Below, piece by piece: positions 44,000 through 55,581 of a DNA stretch of 64,000 nucleotides (positions are counted from its first letter, which is position 1; every line of letters starts with the position of its first letter). The position numbers were made by a program, and so were the translations under genes. The notes below the pieces were generated by a model. That model searched no databases, had not been told where the DNA came from, and saw only the letters and a program-made list of their open reading frames with translations. The stretch is taken from NCBI GenBank assembly GCA_006503535.1, contig QYRS01000005.1, positions 3,472,001 through 3,536,000 on the forward strand, given 5' to 3'. The stretch is from Arthrinium phaeospermum. Its lineage: Eukaryota; Ascomycota; Sordariomycetes; Amphisphaeriales; Apiosporaceae.

Positions 44000-46695
44000 G
44001 ATTCGAAACACTCGATTTTTCTACAAAGAGATGGATGAGCCGCGGATCAAAATCGCTCATCACCGGGATACGATATATGTCGGGCTATGAGGAGGTGGCA
44101 GCAAAGATGAGGCGAGCTCGTCGGTAAAGCTACGATGGTGTCTGATTGGGTTGGCATGGAGAGACTCGTCACCAAAGCAATGGCAGGCGTTGTGAAGAGG
44201 TTATGTGTCAATGGTACTGGAGGAGCTTCACTAATAACGGTAGCCGAGTGGGAGCTGGCGACAGCTTGATATGAATTTGATTAGAATGCACCCATTGTTC
44301 AGAAGCTGGTCACATCTTGCTCCATCCATCTTGTCAGGTTGGATCTTGGGAAGGGGAGGGAGAGGGGGTGCCTTGGGGTTCTTTGGGATGCCTGGGTTTG
44401 CCTAATAATTCCCAATAGCTGCTTGCTTTCTTAACGGTGGTCGAGTGGTAGTGATTACGCTGGACTGTGCTGGTGGTAAGCCTCTCCCAACTAACACTTG
44501 GGGACACCCTGCCATAGCATCCTCGTTGTTCGATCCTGCCACCCAGCAGAGTTTATCGCAATCACCTCGAGCCACTTCGGGACGGATGCAAGCATACTGG
44601 GAGCTCGACTGCCCATATTCTTCTTTTTGCCCTCTTCTTTTTTTTTTACTGCCTTCTAGCTTGACGGATCAATTATTCCTTTACGGCGAAGGGGTGCGCG
44701 CATAGAGGTGGGATCGGTTACGGCGGGTAATAGCTGATCATCCAACCATCACAGCGTCAAAAATGGCTGGGCCGCTAATTGGGTGCAATGCAGAAAGGGT
44801 CTCATTTGCCAATGTCTTCATGCTGTCATGGCCAGCTTTAGGCGCGGATGGGTTGCATTGGACTGACTGCCGATGTTGGCTTTCGACGCGAGATCCCAGT
44901 TAGGCTTAGGGAGTAGGCGCGGCTAAGCTGAGAGAGTCTTGCCGCCTTCCCATTTGGTCAGATATCAGGTTTTTGACTTGCATCTCATACACACGCCAAA
45001 CCTGATAATCTAATTTCAATAGTCCAAGTGTCTCAGCATGGTACGGACGGAGGCGGGAGAGAAAGTTCATTGACGAAGACCTTGCATATTCTGGCAGTCC
45101 TGTTAGATCTCCCGGGTGCGCCGTCATAACCGCGTTTGGGCGTGAGCTACGCCTGTGCCTGTAGAGTATGTCCTCCCGAGAGCACTTCGGCCCGGTTGCC
45201 TACTTAGGTTCGATGGGAAAGGCTGAATGGGCGTTGACTCGTTTTGAAAAACGTGGAATGCATGATTTACGAATTGAAAGTTGTCTGATTGTGCCCTGGC
45301 GCAGCATTTAACATTTTGGAAGAATTGCAAACGACAGCAGGCCGCAGCAGAGAAGCAGGGATTTATGGCAGCGTGAGTGGTCTTGTATGCAGCTGAATGA
45401 CATTACATTGCCTGCATACATTCACCTTACATGGAAATGAGGGCACCGGTCAGCGCATACTTGTACAGGCATGCTTATTGCTCACCGGTGGCGCAAGGGG
45501 CTTGCGAAGTGGTGGGTGAGAGAGTGTGTGGTGAATTAAAGTGGTGCTGTCAAAAGAGACCAAAGTTGAATTTGGACTTGAATACCGGTCAAGCGAGGGA
45601 CGCGACATCGGGATGCACCGGTCTGAGGTCTGGGTCAATTGGGGCCAACAGTCGATGACCGACAGGAACACAGCGACATAGGCCAATTCTTTTGCTTCCA
45701 GGTTTTTGGTCCTTCGGCACTTATGCACGCCTGAAGTCGTGGCACGGAATGCAACGCGGATCGTCAAATCAATTTGATTCCGGGGCATTCCCACTGGCTG
45801 CAGGCTTTTGGCTTCTGGCCGACCTGCTACGAGCTGCACCACTCGGTAAGCTGTAGCTCTAGTCGTACATCCCACACCCACCACCACATGGCCCTACCGA
45901 GCTCTGAATCTGCACTACTGTAACCTTAGGGAGGCCAAACCAAAAGCACTGTTTCAACTTTAGATGCACTTTGAGGAAAACAGAGTTGTTCCATAATTCC
46001 TGAAGGTTCCCGCTCACATTAGAGAGTTTTATATTGTCGTTTGATCTTGCTCCCAAGTCATCGTCGATTCCCCAGCCTCCAATCGTGTAACCCACCACGG
46101 AGCGCATCTCACATCTGTGTGCTTGCTGTGTGTGAAAAAGCCCATGTCTGGCCCGGTCCAGGTTGACACGAAAGGCACAGACCACTTTGGAGAAACCAGC
46201 CAACCCGATTTTAAGGTTGACTTTGGCAACCGAGATTTGTGCACCCTGGCCTGGCCTCTCCGAATCTGCCGCTCCCCCTGCCACCGGTCCCGTTCCCCTG
46301 CCTTGATTTGATCCTGTCCGGGTTGAACCAATCGGACTGCAGCGCGTTTGTTCTACAACAGCCTGGGGGCCAGCACTTCTTCCCGCCCGTCCCCCTCCCT
46401 TGTGTTTGGTTTGGTTACACACTGCCGACTTGTTTGTAAAACCTGTCTGCTGTCCCTGGATCCTCCCTCACCTTAGCCGGCTTCGCTGGTCCCACCACCT
46501 GTCGCACACATCGGATGCAGCTTGTGATGACGACCCCATCCTAACTTTTTAGTCGACGGTCCCCTCGTCGATCCAGCCTGCCCGTTCCTAGGTTAGTTCC
46601 TATTTTTGACAAAAGTCTAATTGGACGTCCTCTCCTCCCACTTCTCCCAGCCAACCCTGGGATTTGCGGTTCATTTTCTCCCCTTCCCCACAATC
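44000..46695. other. 2.7 kb gene-free interval
   Basis: Several moderately long frames exist (for example minus strand 45859-46422, 187 codons), but none has a domain, splice support or a plausible start region. Two A-box-like sequences near 44243 (TAGCCGAGTGG) and 44440 (TGGTCGAGTGGT) lack a matching B box and cloverleaf. The last 400 bp are a pyrimidine-rich leader or promoter of the large F-box gene. Confidence 0.4.
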
Positions 46696-48476
46696 ATGAC
46701 CCTAGAGGCCCCTCGGAATTCCACCAGTACAACTACCACCAACCAAGGCAATTGCCAACGAGAACAACAACATCCTCAGCAACATCAGCAACTACTACCA
46801 CAGCCACATCACTCTGCTGACGACGATCAGCAACCCAAAACTGCCAAGATGGCTCCTTCTTTGCTCAGTTTGCCTCTCGAGCTGCTGCTCCACGTCTCGT
46901 CCTTTTTGGACACGCCCGATTGTGGACCCCTCCGGCTCTCGTGCAAGCAGGTAGAGAACGCTTTGTACCTCACCTTCGCCCGCGACAACTTCACCAAGCG
47001 TCAACATATGTTGACCGAGTCCAGCCTGCAGGCCTTGCTGGACATATCCAATTCCAGGCTGGGCCCCTTCGTCAAGAGTCTGTTCATTGGCACTGATCTC
47101 TACTCTTCTGATGGCCTCAAACACACCACCTGCACGCTCACCCCAATCTGCACCGCGGTTCGGCTGGTGCTGTCCGACGCAGCAAGTTCGTTGCCCAGAG
47201 CTCGAGCCAAGAGGCCCTTCTCAACAGTGGCTACGATATGGAATTGCTGACTGCTGCACTCGGCAACCTGAACTTGGATCTCATGGGCGTATGCGATTCA
47301 TACTACTCCGTGCGCTTTCCTGGCAATCCCATTCTGGCCCCAAGCTATGGTGCTACTGCTATCTACTGCGACACATGCATCCCTTCCCGCCACAAGAGCG
47401 GCATCGAGCATGCTCATTTTAGCTCAAAGTGCGCAAACAAGCTCCTGTTTGCTGCTGCTAAGGCGAAGATTGCCCCCAAGCGCTTGCAGTTCCGGTTCAG
47501 CCAGGACGGCCTGATTGACTTTGCCTTCAACATCCCCAAGTTTCTGGAAAAGGATGTGACTAGGCTCCTCTCCGGACTCGACGAGCTCAAGTTGGACCTG
47601 TACGGTAACATTGCAGTGGACACCACTCGTCGCGCCATCCTTCATGAAGATGACCCTTCAGAGATCTACACGTACCACTTGAGACGCTTCTTGGCGCACA
47701 CTACCAACATCCGCCATCTGCGTCTCAACTGCCCCGTCTCGGACGATCATCACGACCATTTCCTCGAGTGGCTCGCGACTCCGCCTCCTACGTCACCTCC
47801 GCAATACACATGCAGCCCGGACTTGGCGCCGCCGCCGCCTGTCGCCTTCCCGCGCCTACGTCAGCTGGACCTAGGCACGTTGACCGTCACCGACGACGAG
47901 CTCCTTGCTATTGTCACTAAGTTCAAGCGGACGCTGAAAAGCCTGAGTCTGCAGAAGGTACTCCTGGTTGATGACACGGATGAAGTCTACAACCGACAGA
48001 ACCCGCCTCCCAACAAGTGGGCCAGCTTCCTCGAGAACTGTGCCGCTCCGGTGTCCGGCTTGACAGCATCTTCATCAAAGGTGCAGAACAGCAGAACACG
48101 GGCGTGATTGTGGCCACTGTCTCATTCACCGCCAACAAGTTGAATGTTGCTAAGCACCAGGGTCCCGACACCATGAAAGCCATCCGCAAGTTTGCTGACG
48201 ATGCCGAGCTTCACTTCGTCCTGCCTCTAGCCGATGAGGGTGACGAGCACCCCCCTTCGACGAAGAAGATGACGGTAAGATACCCTTATCTCTCATGTTC
48301 AGATTATGGTACAACCATGCTGACCCATACTAGATGAAGATTTCCTGGACTACGATGAGGACGAGGGTCTCGAATTCTACGATCTTGACCCGTTTGACGA
48401 CTTTGATGACGAGATGGATGACCTCTTTTTCGCGGGTCACCTTGCCATGGGGGGCCCTTACCCGATGATCCCCTGA
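46696..48476 (+). CDS. Large F-box protein, frame broken
   Basis: After a Gln/His-rich N-terminus the F-box reads SLLSLPLELLLHVSSFLDTP and LRLSCKQVENALYLTFARD, followed by the conserved HMLTESSLQALLDISNSRLG and FVKSLFIGTDL region common in fungal F-box proteins. Leucine-rich segments follow (GYDMELLTAALGNLNLDLMG, FLAHTTNIRHLRLNCPVSD, VAFPRLRQLDLGTLTVTDDE). The protein ends in an acidic tail (DEDFLDYDEDEGLEFYDLDP) after an intron starting GTAAGA near 48274 and ending CTAG near 48333. Three single-base shifts are needed, near 47130, 48055 and in the C run at 48250. The ATG at 46696 is chosen; an internal Met just before the F-box is also possible. Likely an SCF ubiquitin-ligase adaptor with unknown target. 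Confidence 0.82.
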
Positions 48477-48933
48477 GAAATCCGTTATCGATGGTGATTG
48501 GACAGGCTTGTATGGAATACGGTATGGCGTCAAAAAGGGTTGCTTTAAGGAATAGGACGCCCACCACATATACCCAATGTTTTAGACGAGATTGGAGGCG
48601 CACCAATATGGTGGATGATCCGCATCCTGGGATGGCGTACGCCGAAATGTCTGTTTCTTTTAATGATACACATAATAAATAGTATGCGCGGCCTGTATCT
48701 GGTCTCCTCATTGCCATGGTGTGTAATACTGTCTCGCTTGTCTATCATGGAATCACTTCGCATCATCAATCGATTATGACAACGACATGAGATTATTCTA
48801 GTTTAGATAATAAGGAGGCATCCAATTCACCTTGGTTGAATCTGGGCGCCTTGATGATCTCGTGGGTAGTAATCTGCAAATTGGAGTTGCAATTAATCAT
48901 AGATCTGTTCCCTTGACATGTTTGATTGAATAT
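48477..48933. other. Intergenic, 0.45 kb
   Basis: 3' region of the F-box gene. Nothing recognised. Confidence 0.4.
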
Positions 48934-49278
48934 CTGCTTTTGCTTGACTTGTGACTCTTCTGGGCTGACCTAGTTTGAATCGAGTTGAAGGGGCGAGTGC
49001 TCGTTACCCCTGCCTTCCATTCAACGCCATATCAGCTCGCCATGTATAAAAGACTCTCTATCAGCAGGTTACCGTGCTCCTGGTGGGTGCGAAGAATCGA
49101 CTACCTGCTTTTGCTTGACTCTTGTGACTCTTCTGGGCTGACCTAGTTTGAATCGAGTTGAAGGGGCGAGTGCTCGTTACCCCTGCCTTCCATTCAACGC
49201 CATATCAGCTCGCCATGTATAAAAGACTCTCTATCAGCAGGTTACCGTGCTCCTGGTGGGTGCGAAGAATCGACTACC
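48934..49278. repeat. 171-bp tandem duplication carrying two TATA boxes
   Basis: Copy 1 is 48934-49104 and copy 2 49105-49278. They match almost perfectly; the visible difference is a two-base insertion near the start of copy 2 (TTGACTTGTGAC versus TTGACTCTTGTGAC). Each copy contains TATAAAAG (49045-49052 and 49218-49225). Copy 2 ends 93 bp before the ATG of the charged orphan gene, so the duplicated block is that gene's promoter. Confidence 0.95.
49218..49225 (+). promoter_or_regulatory. Proximal TATA box of the charged orphan gene
   Basis: TATAAAAG, 146 bp upstream of ATG 49371. An identical box lies 173 bp further upstream in the other copy of the duplicated block. Confidence 0.65.
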
Positions 49279-49370
49279 GACCACCATACCGAAGAGATCC
49301 CGAGTACTACTACAAGGCGACTCTGTTATAGATCGACAGACCCCTGACAGTAAGGATTTCTCTAGCCACG

Positions 49371-51026
49371 ATGACGGCGAATACGAATGGGGCTGCGCAC
49401 ATGTGCGCGATCTCTGACGCCGAAAGCAGCAACGACAGCGAGGGCAGTAGCTCGAGCATCAATCAAAGTAGCACCGAGGACTACAAGGAAGCCCAGGGAG
49501 AACACCAAAACAATAACAGGAACTTCGTTCTCAAGGTTGGGTCCCGGCAATCCGGAGAGCAGTCCACGCTGCAGCCTTCCGGTCACAACCCCTATCGTGT
49601 AGATATCGGCGATGCGCAGGCCTGCTTCGTATTCCTTCTCCTTTCCATTAGCGGGCTGGCCGCCCATGCGGCTTTCAAACAACGGGAACGTCAACAAGAG
49701 GAGCGAGAGATCAAAGAGCTGCTGAAGCGATATAGTGCTTCGAATGAGGAGCGAAGTAACAACACGACCGAGAGTATCAAGAGTACAGAGACGACGGGCA
49801 GCGCGAGCAGCGTCACTGCCTCGACTAGGAGCACGAAATCCGCTGCAACAAGCGGGCACCAGGGCAGCGCAGACACCGACCAAGAAGATGGTGGAACCCA
49901 CGTCTTGGCTGAGTTCCGATTTAGTTACGGCTGCTCAAGTGTCAATAGCGTACCGCCGGCCTCAGTTACTAAGAAACCCCGTGCAAACCTCGTTGTCGAC
50001 GTGCCCTCACCGGGAAACACAATCACGGGGGAGAGCACCTTTCTTCTGGCCCCGGCTGACGCCGCATCCGCATCGGCACCGCTAGATGGAGACGACGACG
50101 GCAACACTAACAACAACAGCAACAAGGTCACCAATGACAACAGCAAGACCAAAAGCAGCGATAGCGAGGGCGACGGCGCCGCAAATCCCACCTCACCGGA
50201 GCGGCAGGACGCAAGCCCAACAGCAGCCGCAGAAGAGACCACCGGCGCCCGGGAACTTGACCAGGAAACAAACGGTCAGTCTCTGACTGGGGAGGAGAAA
50301 TCAGATACTGTTGACGACGCCGCTCCCACCGCTGCTGCAAAGCACCCGAGAAGAAGAAGCCCGCGGGAAACACCATCTTCCACCTTACCCCAGCGACTAC
50401 CACCACGCCCCTATCGCCACAATGGGGCCATGGCGCAGAGCCTCTTGTGACGTTGGGTCTGCAGCGCGTCCTTTCCATGGACTTGACGGGGGGTTCCGAT
50501 ACGTCTTCGGTGGTAGGAAGAATCTTGCTGTCCCTTTTATCTGGGGCGGCCAGCGCTCCGCTGACCGAGGTCGAGAACGCGGAGAGTGATAACGAGAAGG
50601 GAGAGAAGACGGGGAAACAGACAGCACGAAAGAAGAAAATCGAAGAGGGAGCGAAAGACGACGATGAAGATGAAGAGCCGACTGAAATCGCCGAGGAGAA
50701 GGAAAGCGATGAGGTGTTTTATCGGTGCGGATGTACACGAAGCCCCGTACCAGCAAGGTCCAGCAGTTCGGAGAGCCAGGGCAAGACGGATTCGAGGCTT
50801 CGACGGCGAACCATCACGCGATGTCGCATGCTCGGACGACTAGCAGGAAATCAAACCCTGCCCGTAAACCGAGAACGAAAAACGGGGGGAGGCTCAGAAC
50901 GAAGACACGGAGAACAAGAAGCGCGACAACAAGCTGCAAAAGAAACGGAAACAAGTTTTGTACCGGTTGCGGGTCTACACGAAGCCGTCCTCCCACAAGT
51001 CTGAGCTGCACCAGAGACCAGGTTGA
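49371..51026 (+). CDS. Charged low-complexity orphan protein with repeated YRxRxYTKP motif, frame broken
   Basis: The first frame (49371-50450) codes a Ser/Thr/Asn-rich protein with one probable membrane segment (CFVFLLLSISGLAAHAAF) followed by a charged helix (QRERQQEEREIKELLKRYS) and long disordered acidic stretches. A one-base shift near 50345 joins it to GNTIFHLTPATTTTPLSPQW, then GLQRVLSMDLTGGSDTSSVV and GRILLSLLSGAASAPLTEVE and a Lys/Glu-rich region. A motif reading VFYR-RMYTKP appears at about 50712-50745 across another shift, and again as VLYRLRVYTKPSSHKSELHQ at 50955-51014, ending at TGA 51024-51026. The promoter is a TATA-bearing tandem duplication. No known domain is recognised; a shortened relative lies at 42.6 kb. 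Because of the shifts the exact protein cannot be stated. Confidence 0.5.
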
Positions 51027-51461
51027 TAGGCATCGGGGGTTCCTAAGCGCTTACATGTTCGCTCTACATGCGGAGAACAGAGCCTGCTTATTTCAAATCT
51101 ACTCCAGTGTGGCCTCCATTGACTGACATGAGAGTGTGGCAGTTTATTGGGAATAGCTGAGGGTAATTCTTGGCTACTATGAAATAAAGGTTCCATAAAG
51201 CTACGAAGATGCAGTCTTGGTAAGTTTCGAGTAAGTCTCTGTGAGTGAAATAGTCATAATCGTCATAATCTATCTTCATGATAGACGGGGTGTGTTCCTT
51301 TAGGTATCATTGTCGTTTTCCCTTCCAAAAGCATTCTTTCTCATAGTGGTGTTCGTCCCTATTCGCCCGTCCCTGAAATCCCGAGTCCTTGGTTATAATC
51401 AATCGGCGTAGGCTCTGCAGAGCTGCATATCTCTCCTACATGTGACACCTCATATCAAAGT
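51027..51461. other. Intergenic, 0.4 kb
   Basis: Between two convergent genes; contains their 3' regions. Nothing recognised. Confidence 0.45.
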
Positions 51462-52871
51462 TTATTTCGGATCATTCGGAAACCCGTCCCGCAGGTTCTC
51501 GTACTTGGTCTGCGGCTGCGTAATACAGTTGCGCGTCTTGTCGAGCGCCGTGACGCCCCCGACGCCCTGGACCACGTTGGCAATCAAGCTCTGCCCGCTG
51601 GCCGCATCCTTGTCGGCGCTGCTCTCCCACCACATGGCGCCGCCGAGGCGGTGCGTGCGGATGTAGGCGGCCTTGCGGCGCGCCATGTCGACGTTGTCGT
51701 AGCTGACCATGGTGCGGCTCGAGGGCGAGTAGCAGTAGGTGGCGCCGGCCTCGTGGTCGAAGATCTCCTGGGCGCCGGGAAGCGGCAGCTTCTTGTAGTC
51801 GTGCACGCCGTTCTCCCACGTGCCTTCGCCGACGCCGTTGAAGGGCGCGCCGGGCCCGTCCGTGTTGGTGAAGGCGCGCCCGTACAGGGGCATGCCCAGC
51901 ACGATCTTGTGCGACGGCACGCCCTGGCGCGTGTAGTAGTGCAGCGCCGCCGCGGTGCTAAAGGGCGTGCGCTGCGGGTGCGTGGGGTGCGGGTAGATGT
52001 TGGCCTGGTGGCCGGCCGTGGAGTCCCAGGAGCCGGCGTAGTCGTAGGCCATGAGGTTCCAGAAGTCGAGCAGGCGGTCCATGCCGCGGAAGTCCATCTT
52101 CTCGTAGTTCTGCGCGCCGGCCGGGCAGGCGACCGTCAGTTCGAAGTGGTACGGCTTCGGCAGCGTGCGCGAGTAGGCGTCCATGGCGTCGCGCGTCGCC
52201 TGCAGAAGCGCCACCAAGTCGGCGGCCTCGGCGGAGTTCTGAGGGTACTCCCAGTCGATGTCGATACCGTCATAGCCCAGGTTCTTGATGAGGTCGACGC
52301 AGCTGTTGGCGAAGGTGGCGCGGCCCTGCGGCGTCGAGGCGGGCTGCTTGAAGTTGGAGCTGTACGTCCAGCCGCCGACACTGAGCAAGATCTTGAGGCT
52401 TCGGTTCCGGCGCTTGAGCAGATTGAGCTGCTTCATGCAGCCGTACAGGTTGAGGCCGACGTCATTCCACGAGTCGCCCTCCCAGTGGATGTCCGTGTCG
52501 GCCCAGGTGTCCGTCAGGTAGACCTCGCCCGTCTCCGGGCGCACGTTGGCGAAGGCATAGAGAACGTGGGTCAGCTTCTCGACCGGGAGGTCCTGAGGTC
52601 GGTGCTTGCGGCCGTAGATAGCCCAGTTGACGAAGTAGGCCACGGAACGGTAGCCGGGCTCAGGTCCACCGCCCATGATGTCTGTGGCTGGATACGAAGA
52701 TTGCAAAGGATTGGCGAAGAGAGACTCAGATGTGCTGGCAGTAGTTGAACCCGGACGAAGCTGTGTTATAAGGGAGTTCCAGCAACTGGGGTTAAGGATG
52801 GTGTAGACTACTGCAAGAAACAAAATGATCACCGAAGTAAAAGTGAACGGTCTGAAGCGAGGCAATTGCAT
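51462..52871 (-). CDS. GH18 chitinase with N-terminal membrane anchor
   Basis: Family 18 chitinases hydrolyse chitin by substrate-assisted catalysis. The 469-residue single-exon frame has the full subgroup-A signature: YRSVAYFVNWAIYGRKHRPQ at the start of the barrel, LKILLSVGGWTYSSNFKQ (about 159-176), the catalytic DGIDIDWEYP (201-210, acid Glu208), FWNLMAYDYAGSWD, IVLGMPLYGRAF and a final GGAMWWESSADKD. The N-terminus carries a hydrophobic segment (FTSVIILFLAVVYTIL, about 12-27) with basic residues before it, so it is probably a type II membrane protein or uses an uncleaved signal; the subgroup-A enzymes I know are mostly secreted or cytosolic. An internal Met at residue 66 (MGGGPEPGYRS) would give a soluble form. 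A role in cell-wall remodelling is inferred. Confidence 0.93.
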   Translation of the reverse strand: MQLPRFRPFTFTSVIILFLAVVYTILNPSCWNSLITQLRPGSTTASTSESLFANPLQSSYPATDIMGGGPEPGYRSVAYFVNWAIYGRKHRPQDLPVEKLTHVLYAFANVRPETGEVYLTDTWADTDIHWEGDSWNDVGLNLYGCMKQLNLLKRRNRSLKILLSVGGWTYSSNFKQPASTPQGRATFANSCVDLIKNLGYDGIDIDWEYPQNSAEAADLVALLQATRDAMDAYSRTLPKPYHFELTVACPAGAQNYEKMDFRGMDRLLDFWNLMAYDYAGSWDSTAGHQANIYPHPTHPQRTPFSTAAALHYYTRQGVPSHKIVLGMPLYGRAFTNTDGPGAPFNGVGEGTWENGVHDYKKLPLPGAQEIFDHEAGATYCYSPSSRTMVSYDNVDMARRKAAYIRTHRLGGAMWWESSADKDAASGQSLIANVVQGVGGVTALDKTRNCITQPQTKYENLRDGFPNDPK

Positions 52872-53613
52872 TTACAAGAGACTGGGCAAGACGTAGGCTC
52901 GTTTATAATGGGTTTGGTTTTCCAGATTCCTTGCATGAAATGAAAGTGCGCGGCCTCCAAGCATGGGGCAATGACAGGTCGTTTGATTCAGGTTGGGGTG
53001 CGTGGCTTGGCTTGGTCTTGCCTTGCTGCGTGGCAAGACTCAGCGCCTCCGGCAAGGGCGGCTCCTGGCTCCGTCGGCTGTTGAATCAATCATCGTTGGC
53101 TGCTTACTGTTTCGTTTTCCGAGCCTACCTGATAGCCATTGAAACACCGCATCACTGAATACGAGTGTTGATCAAAGGCCTAGAACCCTCGATCAGAAGC
53201 AGTGAACCATGCGATTCAGAGCAACTGAGTCCATTGGAGTTAAGATGCCCCTCCAAGACAACGGAATGACGTTACTGGCAGTTGACCTATCATGGCTTGG
53301 TGGGGTGGAATAAACCATGGAACAACCAGTGGCTTAGCTGCTGGGCGGCTAAGCTAGTGCGTACAGCCACCATTGGAACCACTGGAACCACCATTTGGGG
53401 CAATAGAAGTTCACCAACATTATTACTGGGATAACATTTCACAACTGGAATAATCACTGGTAGTAGACTAGTAGATTGATCGTGACCTTGCATTGGGTGT
53501 GGGGGCTATCTATGTTGATTCCATGCCACATCAGGTTCCTTCCATGACCTTGATATCATTTCGATCCGAACTCCCATTTCATGCATGAATTGTTCCTTCC
53601 AAAATAAGCGCAT
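52872..53613. other. Intergenic, 0.7 kb
   Basis: Chitinase promoter region and the 3' region of ubiquitin-S27a. No gene or RNA recognised. Confidence 0.4.
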
Positions 53614-54879
<1,266 letters not shown>

Positions 54880-55581
54880 ATGGTCAAGAAGAGAAAGAAC
54901 AAGTATGCCTCACCACCTCCGCGCCGCGTCGTCTCTGCTGTCACCGTTGTCCCCACGATGCGAGAACGAGATCCGACCGACGCCGCTCACCTTGCACACA
55001 ACCCACCATGAGAGAACCACCCGACTGACATTTTTTCTTCTTCTACAGCGGTCGCAACAAGAAGGGCCGCGGCCACACCAAGCCCATCCGCTGCAGCAAC
55101 TGCTCGCGATGCACTCCCAAGGATAAGGCCATCAAGCGCTTCACCATCCGCAACATGGTCGAGTCGGCTGCCATCCGTGATATCTCGGACGCCTCCGTCT
55201 TCGCCGAGTACACCGTCCCCAAGATGTACCTCAAGCTGCAGTACTGTGTCTCTTGTGCCATTCACGGCAAGATTGTCCGGTACGTTGATAAAGATCCCTC
55301 AGGAGAGGGGTGCCCGCAAGGGAACAACTGCGCTCTTTTCGCTTCGGCGAAATCGTATGCAACTGAGATGAACCTTGGTTGCACGCTTCATTGCACTCGA
55401 ATACGGAGCCCACCTCTCCTGGTAACTTCCCCCGGATGAACCCCCCATACTGATGTGCTTCCACTCTAGTGTCCGATCTCGCGTCGGTCGCCGCAACCGT
55501 GCTCCCCCTCCTCGCGTCCGATACAACAAGGACGGCAAGAAGGTCGTCCCCACTGGCCAGACCGGTAAGACTGCCGCTTAA
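54880..55581 (+). CDS. RPS26: 40S ribosomal protein S26
   Basis: eS26 lies near the mRNA exit channel of the small ribosomal subunit. Three exons, 54880-54902, 55049-55279 and 55470-55581, give 121 residues. The spliced protein reads [20 protein letters not shown], then [19 protein letters not shown] with the first zinc-binding cysteines, [20 protein letters not shown] with the second pair, and a basic C-terminus ([17 protein letters not shown]). The very short first exon and the intron right after it are typical of fungal ribosomal protein genes. Splice phases are exact. The second intron (190 bp) contains GATGA- and CTGA-like boxes, but no convincing box C/D snoRNA. Confidence 0.97.

Noticed and set aside
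44240..44470. Possible tRNA genes with A-box-like sequences
   Set aside because: No B box, no acceptor or T-arm pairing could be found around either A-box-like sequence.
45859..46422. Minus-strand frame of 187 codons upstream of the large F-box gene
   Set aside because: Composition is irregular, no domain or splice support, and it lies in the leader/promoter region of the F-box gene.
51651..52748. Plus-strand frame of 365 codons opposite the chitinase
   Set aside because: GC-rich antisense shadow rich in Val/Arg/Gly/Ala; the minus strand encodes an unmistakable GH18 enzyme.
55280..55469. Possible box C/D snoRNA in the second S26 intron
   Set aside because: GATGA- and CTGA-like words occur but not in the right order and spacing with a terminal stem.
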